Assembly (NCBI RefSeq): GCF_965118125.1
Contig: NZ_OZ221287.1
Coordinates: forward strand, 2,914,001 to 2,978,000
Direction: 5' to 3'
Source of the DNA: Pararobbsia alpina_A
Lineage (GTDB): Bacteria; Pseudomonadota; Gammaproteobacteria; Burkholderiales; Burkholderiaceae
Length of the DNA: 64,000 nucleotides
Of the stretch, positions 8,259 to 18,084 are shown piece by piece. Made by a program: the position numbers and the translations under genes. The notes under the pieces are model-generated. The model searched no databases and had not been told where the DNA came from. It worked only from the letters and a program-made list of their open reading frames with translations. Within the stretch, counting starts at the first letter, position 1; each line of letters begins with the position of its first letter.

Positions 8259-9340
8259 TGACCGCCTCCCGCGCGAACCGTCTCCGCCACACGCGTGTCG
8301 AGCGCATCGCGCAGGGCGTCGCCGATAAACGTCAACAGCATCAACGAAATGACCAGCACGAGAAACGTCGACAACGAGATCCACCATGCATCGAGATTGG
8401 CCTTGCCTTGCGCAAGCAGTTCGCCAAGCGATGGCGTCGACGGCGGTACGCCCAGGCCGAGAAAGTCGAGACTCGTCAGCGCAAGGATTGCCCCGCTCAT
8501 CCGGAACGGCAAAAACGTGATGACCGGCGTCAGGCTGTTCGGCAGGATGTGGCGCCACATGATCTGCGCGTTCGACAACCCGATCGCGCGCGCGGCCTTC
8601 ACGTAGTCCTGGGCGCGATTGCGATAGAACTCGGCGCGGACGTAATCGGCAAGCCCCATCCATCCGAACAAGGACAGCAGCACGACAAGCAGCAACAGAC
8701 TCGGCTCGAACACCGACGCAAAGATGATCAGCAGATACAGTTCGGGCAGCGCCCCCCAGACTTCGATCAGGCGCTGCGCGGTCAGGTCGAGTCGCCCGCC
8801 GAAATAGCCCTGGATCGCGCCCGCGAGAATGCCGACCGCCGTGCCGATCACGGTCAGGACAAGCGCGAAGAGCACCGATAACTGAAACCCGTAGACCAGG
8901 CGCGCAAAGACATCACGCCCGCGGTCATCGGTGCCCAGCCAGTTCGCACGGGACGGTGCGGCCGGATTGGGCGACTCCGAAAAATAACTGATCGTGTCGT
9001 AGGAATACGGATTGGGCGCGTAGAACGCCACATTGCCATTCGTGGTGATCCTGTCCTTGATATAGGGATCCGTATAGTCGGCCGGGGTCGGAAAATCGCC
9101 CCCGAAGGTGGTTTCGGCATAGGTCTGCACGATCGGGAAATACCAGTGCCCCTGATAGCGGACCGCAAGCGGCTTGTCGTTGCACCAGAGCACGGCGAGC
9201 AGGCTGAAGCCGAACCACACAACAAAGACGATCAGGCTCCAGAACCCGAGCTTGTGCTGACGGAATCGCCGCCACGCGCGCACGCGCGGCGTCGGCGATG
9301 CGAGCGGAGCTTCTGCCCCGACGTCGTAGGCGAGGCTCAT
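8255..9340 (-). CDS. yejE: YejE, permease subunit of the peptide importer
   Basis: Inner-membrane permease of the DppC/OppC type, 361 aa. It has a hydrophobic segment near residues 35-52, a periplasmic insert, and a C-terminal binding-protein-dependent transport domain with the EAA-like loop (AARAIGLSNAQIMWRHILPNS). It forms the channel with YejB. The start is 1 nt after the yejB stop, and its stop overlaps yejF by 4 nt. Confidence 0.95.
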   Translation of the reverse strand: MSLAYDVGAEAPLASPTPRVRAWRRFRQHKLGFWSLIVFVVWFGFSLLAVLWCNDKPLAVRYQGHWYFPIVQTYAETTFGGDFPTPADYTDPYIKDRITTNGNVAFYAPNPYSYDTISYFSESPNPAAPSRANWLGTDDRGRDVFARLVYGFQLSVLFALVLTVIGTAVGILAGAIQGYFGGRLDLTAQRLIEVWGALPELYLLIIFASVFEPSLLLLVVLLSLFGWMGLADYVRAEFYRNRAQDYVKAARAIGLSNAQIMWRHILPNSLTPVITFLPFRMSGAILALTSLDFLGLGVPPSTPSLGELLAQGKANLDAWWISLSTFLVLVISLMLLTFIGDALRDALDTRVAETVRAGGGQ

Positions 9341-9341
9341 G

Positions 9342-10385
9342 TCATCGCTCCAGGCTTTCGAAACGGATACGCGGGTCGACCCACACGTAGCAGAGATCGG
9401 AAAGCAGCCGCGTCGCGAGCCCGATCAGCGTAAAGAGATAGAGCGTGCCGAGCACGACCGGATAGTCGCGCCGGATCACCGACTCGTACGAGAGCTGCCC
9501 GAGCCCTTCGAGCGAGAACAGCGTTTCGATCAGCAGGCTCCCCGCGAAGAACGCACCGATGAACGCCGAAGGAAACCCGACGACCAGCGGCAGCATTGCA
9601 TTGCGGAACACATGCCGGAACAGCACGCGGCGCTCGGACAGCCCTTTTGCGCGCGCCGTCAGCACATATTGACGCCGGATCTGCTCGAGAAACGAATGCT
9701 TGGTCAGCATCGTGATCACCGCGAAGCTGCCGACCACCGACGCGACGATGGGTAAGGTGATGTGCCACAGATAGTCGGCGATCTTCGCGCCGAAACTCAG
9801 CTGATCAAAGTTGTCGGAGACCAGGTGCCGCAGCGGAAACAGATGCCAGAACGATCCGCCTCCGAACAGCACGAGCAAGGCCACGCCGAGCACGAATCCC
9901 GGAATTGCATAGCCGATCAGCACCACGATGCTCGTCACGAGATCGAAGGTCGAGCCATGCCAGAGCGCCTTGGCGACCCCGAGCGGTATCGATACGAGGT
10001 AGGTGATCAGGAATGTCCACACGCCAATGCTGATCGACACGGGCAAGCGCGACACCACAAGCGACCAGACGCTCTGATGCCGGAAATAGCTGTCGCCGAG
10101 ATCGAATCGGGCGAACTGCCCAAGCATCGTGAAATAGCGTGTGAGCGGCGGCTTGTCGAATCCGTACTGGGCGCGCAGCTGAGCGATCTGCTGCGCATCG
10201 ATGCCCGAGTTGCCGCGATAGGTCATGCCGGCGACGGAGCCCTGCTCGCCGGCCTTGCGCAGGTCGTGCACCGCCTGCTCGACCGGTCCCCCGGGCACGA
10301 ACTGGATCACGGCGAACGTGACCGTCAGTACGCCGATCAGCGTCGGGATCATCAACAACAACCGCTTGAGGATATAGCTGAACAT
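9342..10385 (-). CDS. yejB: YejB, permease subunit of the peptide importer
   Basis: Inner-membrane permease of the DppB/OppB type, 347 aa, starting MFSYILKRLLLMIPTLIG, a typical first helix. The EAA loop is seen as ARAKGLSERRVLFRHVFRNA. ATG 10385 is preferred to the open frame reaching 10463, because the extra residues would overlap the end of yejA and lack homology. It lies 17 nt after the yejA stop. Confidence 0.95.
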   Translation of the reverse strand: MFSYILKRLLLMIPTLIGVLTVTFAVIQFVPGGPVEQAVHDLRKAGEQGSVAGMTYRGNSGIDAQQIAQLRAQYGFDKPPLTRYFTMLGQFARFDLGDSYFRHQSVWSLVVSRLPVSISIGVWTFLITYLVSIPLGVAKALWHGSTFDLVTSIVVLIGYAIPGFVLGVALLVLFGGGSFWHLFPLRHLVSDNFDQLSFGAKIADYLWHITLPIVASVVGSFAVITMLTKHSFLEQIRRQYVLTARAKGLSERRVLFRHVFRNAMLPLVVGFPSAFIGAFFAGSLLIETLFSLEGLGQLSYESVIRRDYPVVLGTLYLFTLIGLATRLLSDLCYVWVDPRIRFESLER

Positions 10386-10402
10386 GATCGTTCCCGTTCG
10401 GT

Positions 10403-12259
10403 TCAGTGCGCCGCCGACGCCGCACCCGCGCCGCTGCCCCACCACCACGTCGACAGAACCCAACCGTCGACCTGGTAGTACAGCGGCACGGTGGCCGGGC
10501 GAGCGAGTTCACGCCGGTAGGCGACGAGGAATCTGGGCGAATACCAGTGTGGCACGATGTACCACCCGCTGATCAGCGCGCGGTCGAGCGCATGGCTGGC
10601 AGCCAGCAGATCGGCCTCCGTGTGTGCGGAAGCGACCGCATCGGCCAGCACATCGATTGCATGCGACTTGATGCCGATCAGGTTGTCGGAGCCCGGTGTA
10701 TCGGCGGCTTTGCTGCCCCATCGCTCGATCTGCTCGGAACCCGGCACCTGCACGGCCGGCATCACGAGCGTCGTCACGTCGAAGTCGAAGTTATCGAGCC
10801 GCTGCTGATAAAGCGCGGAATCGGTCTTGCGAAAGACCATCGTGATGCCGAGCTTCTGCAAATTGCGTGCGTAGACCGACGACACCTGCTCGAGCAACGC
10901 CGCGCCCGTGTCGAGCATCTCGAAGCGGAACGGCTGACCTGCAGCGTTGCGCAACGCGCCGTCGCGATAGGTCCAGCCGGCTTGCGCGAGCAACGCTCGC
11001 GCCTTGCGGAGGTTATCGCGCAGCGAATGCGGCGGTGTCGTGACGGGCTGCACGATCATCGGCCCGAACACCGACGGATCGAGTTCATTGCGCAACGGCT
11101 CGAGCAACTTGAGCTCTTCGGCCGACGGCATGCCGCTTGCCTGGAAGTCCGTGTTCATGAAAAAGCTCTCAGTGCGATCGTAGAGCTTGTAAAACAGCAT
11201 GCGGTCGGCCCACTCGAAATCGAATGCAAGATTGAGGGCCTCGCGCACCCGCCGATCCTGAAACAGTGGCCGCCGCAGGTTCATATAGAACCCCTGGATA
11301 TTCGCGCCGTTGTGATTCGAAAACTCGCGCTTGATGATCGCGCCGCTATCGAAACGTTCGCCCGTATAGGAGCGCACCCAGTTGCGCGCACGGTTTTCGG
11401 AGATCGCATCGAACTCCCCTGCCTTGAAGGCCTCGAGCCGAGCGACATCGTCGCTGTAAAGCTTGAACACGACGCGGTCGAAGTTATACATGCCGCGCCG
11501 TGACGGAATGTTCTGCGCCCAGTACTGAGGGTTGCGCTTGTAGCTGATATCGCGGCCCGGTTCGTATCGATCGATCAGGTAAGGTCCTGACGCAATGGGC
11601 GGCTCGAACGCGAGCTTGTCGAACGCCGTGTGCGATCCGTCTGCCTTGACGCCCCACTTCGGCGAGAACACGGGCAACTCGCCCACGACATAAGGCAAAT
11701 CGCCGTTATGCCGCTTGAACGTGAAGCGCACCGTCGACGCATCGATGACCTCGATGCCTTTGACGTCGGTCAGTGCGACGCGGAACGCGGGGTTCGCCTG
11801 CTTGCTGAGCAACATCTCGTACGAGTACCGCACGTCGTCCGCGGTCACGCGATCACCGTTCGAAAACCGGGCGGCCGCATTCAAATGAAAGGTCACGGAC
11901 ATCCCGTCGGGTGCCAGCCGGATATCGTCGGCCAGCAGCCCGTATGCGGAATTGGGTTCGTCGGCGCTGTTCGTGATCAGCGTCTCGAACATCAGCGAGC
12001 TGACATAGGGCGCGGCCACGCCGCGCAAGGTCCACGGATTGAATTTGTCGAAACTGGCGCCGAAATTCGCCAGTGTCAGCGTGCCGCCTTTCGGGGCATC
12101 GGGGTTCGCATAGTCGAAGTGGGCGAAGCCGTCGGCGTATTTCGGGGTCCCGTACTGGGCGATGCCGCCGGCCGCATGGACCGAAGGTGCGACTGCCGCC
12201 ATGCACAACGCACATGCGGCGGCCAGCAGCGAAGCAAGACGACGCAAGCGTACGTTCAT
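10403..12259 (-). CDS. yejA: YejA, periplasmic peptide-binding protein
   Basis: Solute-binding protein of family 5 (SBP_bac_5), 618 aa. A signal peptide is visible (MNVRLRRLASLLAAACALCMAAVAPSVHAAG), followed by the characteristic IAQYGTPKYADGFAHFDYANPDAPKGGTLTL. It delivers oligopeptides, and in E. coli peptide-nucleotide antibiotics such as microcin C, to YejBEF. It is the first gene of the operon and is preceded by a hairpin at 12313-12340 that probably ends cysE transcription. Confidence 0.95.
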   Translation of the reverse strand: MNVRLRRLASLLAAACALCMAAVAPSVHAAGGIAQYGTPKYADGFAHFDYANPDAPKGGTLTLANFGASFDKFNPWTLRGVAAPYVSSLMFETLITNSADEPNSAYGLLADDIRLAPDGMSVTFHLNAAARFSNGDRVTADDVRYSYEMLLSKQANPAFRVALTDVKGIEVIDASTVRFTFKRHNGDLPYVVGELPVFSPKWGVKADGSHTAFDKLAFEPPIASGPYLIDRYEPGRDISYKRNPQYWAQNIPSRRGMYNFDRVVFKLYSDDVARLEAFKAGEFDAISENRARNWVRSYTGERFDSGAIIKREFSNHNGANIQGFYMNLRRPLFQDRRVREALNLAFDFEWADRMLFYKLYDRTESFFMNTDFQASGMPSAEELKLLEPLRNELDPSVFGPMIVQPVTTPPHSLRDNLRKARALLAQAGWTYRDGALRNAAGQPFRFEMLDTGAALLEQVSSVYARNLQKLGITMVFRKTDSALYQQRLDNFDFDVTTLVMPAVQVPGSEQIERWGSKAADTPGSDNLIGIKSHAIDVLADAVASAHTEADLLAASHALDRALISGWYIVPHWYSPRFLVAYRRELARPATVPLYYQVDGWVLSTWWWGSGAGAASAAH

Positions 12260-12312
12260 GGAGCCCCGGGTATCGACGGTCCGGAAGGACAGGAGTGGGA
12301 GGATTCTAACCG

Positions 12313-12340
12313 CAGGCCCGTCTATCGCGAAACGGGCCTG
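12313..12340 (-). terminator. Hairpin between cysE and yejA
   Basis: CAGGCCCG (12313-12320) and CGGGCCTG (12333-12340) form a perfect 8-bp stem with a 12-nt loop, 20 nt past the cysE stop. There is no strong U-tract. Confidence 0.45.
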
Positions 12341-12360
12341 GCCGATCGTCCTCGAGCCGC

Positions 12361-13287
12361 TTACATGCCCGTGGTCGACGTCATCTGCGCCTGCGACACG
12401 TTGCTGCCCGGGGGCACATCGTGTGTCAGCCAGACGTTACCGCCAATCGTCGAGCCCTTGCCAATCGTAATGCGGCCGAGCACGGTCGCGCCCGCGTAAA
12501 TCACCACGTCGTCCTCGACGATCGGATGCCGCGGCACGCCCTTGGTCAGCGCGCCATCGGCCTCGACCGGGAAGCGCTTGGCACCGAGTGTCACCGCCTG
12601 ATACAGACGCACGCCGCGGCCAATGATCGCCGTCTCGCCGATAACGACACCGGTACCGTGGTCAATAAAGAAGCTGTTGCCGATCGTCGCGGCCGGATGA
12701 ATATCGATGCCCGTCGACGAATGCGCAATGTCCGCAATCAGACGCGGCAGCAGCGGCACGCCCAACCGGTACAAAGCATTCGCAATCCGGTGATGGATGA
12801 TGGCGACGCAACCGGGATAGCACAGCAGCACTTCCGAGATGCTCGTCGCGGCGGGGTCGCCCTGGTAAGCCGCGTACAGATCGCTGACCAGCACGGCGCG
12901 AATATCGGGCAGCGCGTCGGCAAAGCGCGCCGTCAGATCGTGCGCCTTGTCGACCAGCCCGCCATCGCGCGGATCACGTTCATCGGCCGAAAACAGCAAG
13001 GCCCGCCGCACCTGCTCGGCGAGCGAACTCAACGCGCCCGACAGCGTGTCGCCAACATAGAAATCGATATTGGCGTCATGCAGATCCGGGCGCCCGTAGT
13101 GAGTCGGAAACAGCACGGCCGACACCATTTCGACGATCTCATGCATCGCGTTGCGCGAAGGCAGTTCGCGAATATGGCCGCGATGCCGGACCTTGTGCGT
13201 GCTTTCCCGCGATTCGCGCAGCCGCGAAACGACCTCGTTGAGGTTGTCGAACAGTCGCGGCGAATCCGGGTCTCGTTGTGTATTCAT
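12361..13287 (-). CDS. cysE: Serine O-acetyltransferase
   Basis: Makes O-acetyl-L-serine from serine and acetyl-CoA, the first step of cysteine synthesis. The protein is 308 aa, the long form common in Burkholderiales. An alpha-helical N-terminal half is followed by a left-handed beta-helix of hexapeptide repeats. The catalytic Asp-His pair sits in FFIDHGTGVVIGETA. Start ATG 13287 (MNTQRDPDSPRLFDN) is chosen over a 12-residue longer version. It lies alone between the yej operon and the alkylsulfatase gene. Confidence 0.92.
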   Translation of the reverse strand: MNTQRDPDSPRLFDNLNEVVSRLRESRESTHKVRHRGHIRELPSRNAMHEIVEMVSAVLFPTHYGRPDLHDANIDFYVGDTLSGALSSLAEQVRRALLFSADERDPRDGGLVDKAHDLTARFADALPDIRAVLVSDLYAAYQGDPAATSISEVLLCYPGCVAIIHHRIANALYRLGVPLLPRLIADIAHSSTGIDIHPAATIGNSFFIDHGTGVVIGETAIIGRGVRLYQAVTLGAKRFPVEADGALTKGVPRHPIVEDDVVIYAGATVLGRITIGKGSTIGGNVWLTHDVPPGSNVSQAQMTSTTGM

Positions 13288-13377
13288 AAGTTCGGCCTGA
13301 ACAGAAGCGGGACACCCGGCCAAACCAGCCGTCCCTCGATCGATACGCTCAGGCCGAAGTATCGCCGAATCCGAGAA

Positions 13378-15354
13378 TCAAGGTTCGGCGATCGTGAACC
13401 AGAAGTCGAACCGGTCGAAATAACCGAGCATTTCCCGGAATTTCTCGGGATGGCCGCTCGTCTTGACCTTGCCGTTCGACCCGAGGTCGCTCAGATGCAT
13501 GTGACCGAGCGCGACTTCGTCCAGCGTCGCCCGATCCAGCGTGATCGAGGCATCGACATCCTTGCCCTCGACATCCTTTTCGTAGTTGAGCACGCCGTTG
13601 GAGACGGTCAGCAAATACTTTTCATGGATATCGGGGAACGTGATGTTGAACGCATAGCGGCGATCGCCGATGCGGGGTCCATCGAGGTGGATCGCGAGAA
13701 AGTCGAAAAACATCTCGGTCGACATGCCGTGGATCACGTCCGGCGAACTCGAGTTCGGCACGTCCTTCTTCTGAACGCCATCGCGCAATTCCTGCGCCCC
13801 CGTCAGATAGACATTGCGCACCGGGCCGGATTCGGACTGGTAACCGAGCTGCTCGAGCGCATTGGCTTCAAGCTCGCGCGCCTGTTGATTCTTCGCATCC
13901 GCAAACACCACATGATGGGCAAGCGTCGCCGACCAGCGATAGTCACCCTTCGCAAACGCATCGCGGGCACCGGCAAGCAGTTTGTCCTCCCCCACCAGCG
14001 CGACGTAGCGTTGCGCCTCCTCGACCGCGGGATACGGATCAAAGCCGGCCGGATCGCCGTCCCACCAGCCTTGGTACAACTGATACGTGGCCCGCACGTC
14101 GTGTTTGAGATCGCCGTAGTATCCGCGGTTCGCGAAGGTCTTGGCCAGACTCGGCGGCAAGGCAAACGTCTCTGCGATGTCGTGCATCGACTTGCCCTTG
14201 TTGATCATCCGCAGCGTCTGGTCGTTAATGTACTTATACAGATCGCGCTGCTTTTCGAGGTGATCGATGATGCGCTGCGAACCCCACTGCGGCCAGTGGT
14301 GGCTACCGAATGAGACGACGGCCTTATCACCCCACAGCCCAATGACTTCATTGAGGTAAGACGACCATTTCGCGGCATCGCGCACCTTCGCGCCACGCAG
14401 CGTCAGCAGGTTGTGCAGCGTGTGCGTGGCGTCTTCCGCGAGGTCCAGCGCCTTGTACTGCGGGAAATAAAACAGCATCTCGGCCGGTGCTTCCGAGCCT
14501 GGCGCCATCAGGAAGACCGTGTCGACACCGTCGATCGTAATCGTCTGCCCGGTCTTCGTCACAAGCTGGTTCGGCTCGATCAGGGTCATCGTGCCGGCCG
14601 CCGTGGTAATGCCGAGGCCGCCGCCGACATTGCCCTTGTCGTTCTTGGGTAACAGGTTCCCGTACATATACGAAGCGCGGCGGCTCATCGCCGTACCGGC
14701 GAACACGTTTTCGCTGACCGCTTCCTCCATAAAGCCGACGGGAGCAATGAGCGGAATCTTACCGCTGCGCACGTCCTTCTCGTCGACGACGCCGCGCACG
14801 CCGGCAAAGTGATCGACGTGACTATGCGTATAGATCACCGCACTGACCGGCAGGCGCTCGACCTTCGCATTGACGAGTTCGAGTGCCGCGCGCGCCGTCT
14901 CGACTGAAGTCAGCGGATCGATCACGATCCAGCCCGTCTTGCCGCGCACGAAGGTGATGTTCGCGAGGTCGATATTGCGGACCTGATAGATCCCGTCGAC
15001 CACCTTGAACAGGCCGCGAATATCGAGCAACCGGGACTGCCGCCACAGGCTCGGGTTGACGGTATCGGGCGCCGGCCGATCGGCCTTCAGAAAGTCATAG
15101 GCGCCGAGATCGATGACGGGGCGGCCCGCTTCGTCTTTAACCACAGCGCTCGGCAGGTCCGCGATAAAGCCGCGGCGCGCATCGTCGAAGTCGCTGGTGT
15201 CGGCAAACGGCAGCGTATCGAGCACCTGGCGATTGTGGGCGGCGGTGATCGGCGTTGCATTGCCCGCCGCGACCGGCGCGGCCAGCGCGGGCAAAGACAG
15301 GCCGAGTATCGCGGCAACCGCAGCGATGTCTCTGGCAAACCTTTTCATCTTCAT
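13378..15354 (-). CDS. SdsA-type alkylsulfatase (metallo-beta-lactamase fold), secreted
   Basis: Predicted class III alkylsulfatase that hydrolyses linear alkyl sulfates such as dodecyl sulfate. The protein is 658 aa, in the family range. A signal peptide (MKMKRFARDIAAVAAILGLSLPALA) sends it to the periplasm. The metal ligands are all visible: THSHVDHFAG, the AEDATHTLHN pair of acidic residues, and FGSHHWPQWG. The C-terminal part matches an alkylsulfatase dimerisation region and an SCP2-like domain. Start ATG 15354 or the ATG two codons later both fit the signal peptide. It is apparently monocistronic; no regulator is adjacent. Confidence 0.92.
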   Translation of the reverse strand: MKMKRFARDIAAVAAILGLSLPALAAPVAAGNATPITAAHNRQVLDTLPFADTSDFDDARRGFIADLPSAVVKDEAGRPVIDLGAYDFLKADRPAPDTVNPSLWRQSRLLDIRGLFKVVDGIYQVRNIDLANITFVRGKTGWIVIDPLTSVETARAALELVNAKVERLPVSAVIYTHSHVDHFAGVRGVVDEKDVRSGKIPLIAPVGFMEEAVSENVFAGTAMSRRASYMYGNLLPKNDKGNVGGGLGITTAAGTMTLIEPNQLVTKTGQTITIDGVDTVFLMAPGSEAPAEMLFYFPQYKALDLAEDATHTLHNLLTLRGAKVRDAAKWSSYLNEVIGLWGDKAVVSFGSHHWPQWGSQRIIDHLEKQRDLYKYINDQTLRMINKGKSMHDIAETFALPPSLAKTFANRGYYGDLKHDVRATYQLYQGWWDGDPAGFDPYPAVEEAQRYVALVGEDKLLAGARDAFAKGDYRWSATLAHHVVFADAKNQQARELEANALEQLGYQSESGPVRNVYLTGAQELRDGVQKKDVPNSSSPDVIHGMSTEMFFDFLAIHLDGPRIGDRRYAFNITFPDIHEKYLLTVSNGVLNYEKDVEGKDVDASITLDRATLDEVALGHMHLSDLGSNGKVKTSGHPEKFREMLGYFDRFDFWFTIAEP

Positions 15355-15524
15355 AGGCTTCGAATCCGGAAAACCTTCTCGTGGAAAAACACGCGCGCCC
15401 GCAGGCTTCAATCGCCTCGCGTGTCGCGCATGACGCCTCGAAATCAGGCGCCAGCGAGAGTAGCTTCCGGACCTGGGCTATTACGATCAGCCCGAGTCGC
15501 CTATTGCGTCAGAAAAGACTGAAT

Positions 15525-16493
15525 TTAACGGCCTACGATGGTCGACCGGTACAACTCGAGCATGCCGGGCGCATCGACGTCGACGCAGACCGTCATCGCA
15601 GGACGCCCATCCCAGTTCGGGTTGGGCACCGGCATCGTCAACGGCTTCTGGATCGTCTGCCCGATCGCCAGACCTTCGGTGATCACGCGCACGGGGCCGC
15701 TGCGCGTCGTATATAGATCAGGCCGCACCACGAAAGCAACCGCCGACGAGTCATGCACGAAGATACCGTCGAGGCCTTCACTCTTCAGGTGAAACTCGTG
15801 ATAAACGCGTGAGACATCCCAGAGGAACTGTCCATCGCTACCCGCTGCATCGCGCAGGGACGACAGATAGTCCGCCGTCATGATCGTGCGCTCGGTGACG
15901 TCGAGTCCGACAATCGTCAGCGGCCATGACGCATTGAAGACCTGATCCGCGGCATCGGGGTCATTGAAGATATTGGCCTCGGCGGCCGGCGATACGTTGC
16001 CGAGAATGCCGTGATACCCAAACGCGCCGCCCATGATCACGACTTGCTTGACGAGCCCCGCGATATCGGGCGCCTCGGCCAGCGCCAAGGCGAGATTGGT
16101 CATCGGACCGACGGCGATCAGCGTCACTTCCCCCGGATTCGCGCGCACCGTATCGATGATGAAGCGATGCGCGGGCCGCGGGTCGAGCACGCCACCCAGT
16201 GCATCGTCGGCCGGCACATCGATGTCGCCGACGCCGTTATGACCGTGAATGAACGGCAACGGTCCCGGTGCCGTGCGCACGAGCGGCGCGGCCGCGCCCC
16301 TCGCGACCGGTACGTGAGGCGCAAATTTGCCCGTCAGGTACAACGCGTTGCGCGTGGTCGTCTCGATCGTCGCATTGCCGAACACGCTCGTCACACCGAG
16401 CAATTCGATGTCGGGATGACGCACCTGAAACAGCAGCGCCATCGCATCGTCGACACCCGGGTCGGTGTCGTATATGACTTTGTGCATACCCAT
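15525..16493 (-). CDS. Nucleoside hydrolase (IUNH family)
   Basis: Cleaves ribonucleosides to base and ribose. The protein is 322 aa with the calcium-binding signature DTDPGVDDAMAL at residues 9-20 and a late VHDSSAVAFV containing the second metal Asp and active-site His. Base specificity cannot be read. It follows a nucleoside transporter gene on the same strand with 165 nt between them, consistent with a salvage unit. Start MGMHK at 16493; the second Met (16487) is possible. The 5' leader contains three exact 9-nt repeats. Confidence 0.92.
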   Translation of the reverse strand: MGMHKVIYDTDPGVDDAMALLFQVRHPDIELLGVTSVFGNATIETTTRNALYLTGKFAPHVPVARGAAAPLVRTAPGPLPFIHGHNGVGDIDVPADDALGGVLDPRPAHRFIIDTVRANPGEVTLIAVGPMTNLALALAEAPDIAGLVKQVVIMGGAFGYHGILGNVSPAAEANIFNDPDAADQVFNASWPLTIVGLDVTERTIMTADYLSSLRDAAGSDGQFLWDVSRVYHEFHLKSEGLDGIFVHDSSAVAFVVRPDLYTTRSGPVRVITEGLAIGQTIQKPLTMPVPNPNWDGRPAMTVCVDVDAPGMLELYRSTIVGR

Positions 16494-16514
16494 CGCAAAC
16501 CCTCTCGTCCTTAG

Positions 16515-16541
16515 TGCGGACCTTGCGGACCTTGCGGACCT
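16515..16541. repeat. Three exact tandem copies of a 9-nt unit in the nucleoside hydrolase leader
   Basis: TGCGGACCT is repeated three times without change, 22 nt upstream of the hydrolase start codon. It could affect leader length by slippage. Confidence 0.85.
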
Positions 16542-16551
16542 TCAGATGACA

Positions 16552-16577
16552 ACGCCCGCGTCACTGAGAGCGGGCGT
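16552..16577. terminator. Hairpin between nupC and the nucleoside hydrolase gene
   Basis: ACGCCCGC (16552-16559) and GCGGGCGT (16570-16577) form a perfect 8-bp stem with a 10-nt loop. Without a U-tract it may attenuate rather than stop transcription. Confidence 0.4.
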
Positions 16578-16658
16578 CGGTGTTGGCGTCTCATCGCGCG
16601 GCGGCGGCATGCGGATGAGCCTCCCGCATCAGCCCCGCCCTCGCACGACATGGGCGTC

Positions 16659-17936
16659 TTACGAGAACGACAGAAAAATCCCTGCGATCGTGGCGCTCAT
16701 CAGGTTCGACAGCGTGGCGGCGATCACGACGCGCACACCGTAGCGGGCGACTTCCGAACGACGCTCCGGCGCCACCGCGCTGAACGCACCGGTGAGCACC
16801 GCAATCGATGCGAAATTCGCAAAACCGCACAGCGCGAACGAGACGATTGCGATGGTCTTCGGATCAAGCGCCGTCAACCCTGCTGCCGCCACCGAAGCCG
16901 CATCCTTGAGGTACGGCGACAGTCCGACATACGCGACGAACTCGTTGAGGATCATCTTCTGGCCGATGAAGTTCCCGGCAATGGCCGCGTCCTGCCAGGG
17001 CACGCCCATCATATAGGCGAGCGGCGAGAAGATGACGCCCAGGATCGATTGCAGTGTGATGTCGCCGTGACCGAACCAGCCGCCAATCCCGCCGACGATA
17101 CCGTTGATCAGCGCGATCAGGCCGATGAACGCGATCAGCATGGCGCCGACCATCACCGCGATCTTCAGGCCGATCGTCGCACCCGAGCCGGCGGCTTCGA
17201 TCACATTGGCCGGGCGCTTTTCGTCGAATTCGAGCGCGCCTTCGATCTCCACCGTCTTCACGCCGGCGGTCGGACACACGATCTTGGCGAACAGCAACCC
17301 GCCCGGCACGGCCATGAACGACGCAGCAAGCAGATATTCCATCCTGACGCCAAGGCCCGCGTAACCGGCCAGCACCGAACCGGCGATCGCGGCCATGCCG
17401 CTCGTCATCACCGCGAACAGCTCCGGTCCGCTCATCTGATAAACGAAGGGCTTGATCAACGCGGGCAACTCATTCTGACCCAGGAAAATCGTCGTCACGG
17501 CCGAAAACGACTCGAGCTTGCTGACACCGATGATGCGCTGGAAGATCGTGCCGAGGACGCTCACGATCCATCGCATGATGCCCAGGTAATACAGCACGGA
17601 AATCAACGCCGTCACAAAAATGATGATCGGCAGCACGCGCACGGCGAACACGAACCCGCCGCCGCCGAACAACTCGAACATCTTGTTGCTGTTCAGGCCG
17701 CCGAACAGGAACGACACGCCTTCGTTGCCGTATCCCAGCACATGATTGACGCCGTTGGCCGCCGCGGCCAGCGCCGATTTTCCGATCGGAACGAACAACA
17801 CGAATGCGCCGATGGCGATCTGGCACAGGAGTGCCGAGATGACGACGCGATAGTTGATGCCTCGCCGATTGGTCGATACGAGGAACGCAATAATCAGCAG
17901 CAAAAGCATGCCGAGCAGGCTACGGACAATAATCAT
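16659..17936 (-). CDS. nupC: Concentrative nucleoside transporter (NupC/CNT family)
   Basis: Inner-membrane cation-nucleoside symporter, 425 aa, with about ten hydrophobic segments. CNT landmarks are GQNELPALIKPF, the GGLLFAKIVCP region, GQKMILNEFVAY and the late CGFANFASIAVLTGAFSAVAPERRSEVA. ATG 17936 is supported by AGGTG about 7 nt upstream; the open frame up to 18299 is rejected because it adds unrelated Arg/Ser-rich residues. It precedes the nucleoside hydrolase gene, so uptake and cleavage are encoded together. Confidence 0.94.
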   Translation of the reverse strand: MIIVRSLLGMLLLLIIAFLVSTNRRGINYRVVISALLCQIAIGAFVLFVPIGKSALAAAANGVNHVLGYGNEGVSFLFGGLNSNKMFELFGGGGFVFAVRVLPIIIFVTALISVLYYLGIMRWIVSVLGTIFQRIIGVSKLESFSAVTTIFLGQNELPALIKPFVYQMSGPELFAVMTSGMAAIAGSVLAGYAGLGVRMEYLLAASFMAVPGGLLFAKIVCPTAGVKTVEIEGALEFDEKRPANVIEAAGSGATIGLKIAVMVGAMLIAFIGLIALINGIVGGIGGWFGHGDITLQSILGVIFSPLAYMMGVPWQDAAIAGNFIGQKMILNEFVAYVGLSPYLKDAASVAAAGLTALDPKTIAIVSFALCGFANFASIAVLTGAFSAVAPERRSEVARYGVRVVIAATLSNLMSATIAGIFLSFS

Positions 17937-18084
17937 TCGATGACACCTGAATTCTTGTTGAAATGGCGGTGAAACGACAATGAGCCAGGACGGATGGCGG
18001 CCTGGCGTGCGAGGCGAATCCTGACCGAGCGAAAAGAATCGTGCAATGGGGGCCGCGCCTAGGTGTCGTACGCGCGAATGTGTA

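Noticed and set aside
6606..8261. Long plus-strand open frame opposite yejF
   Set aside because: Shadow of a certain ABC ATPase gene; no plausible protein features.
12421..14313. 630-codon plus-strand open frame across cysE and the alkylsulfatase
   Set aside because: It crosses two real genes on the other strand and has shadow composition.
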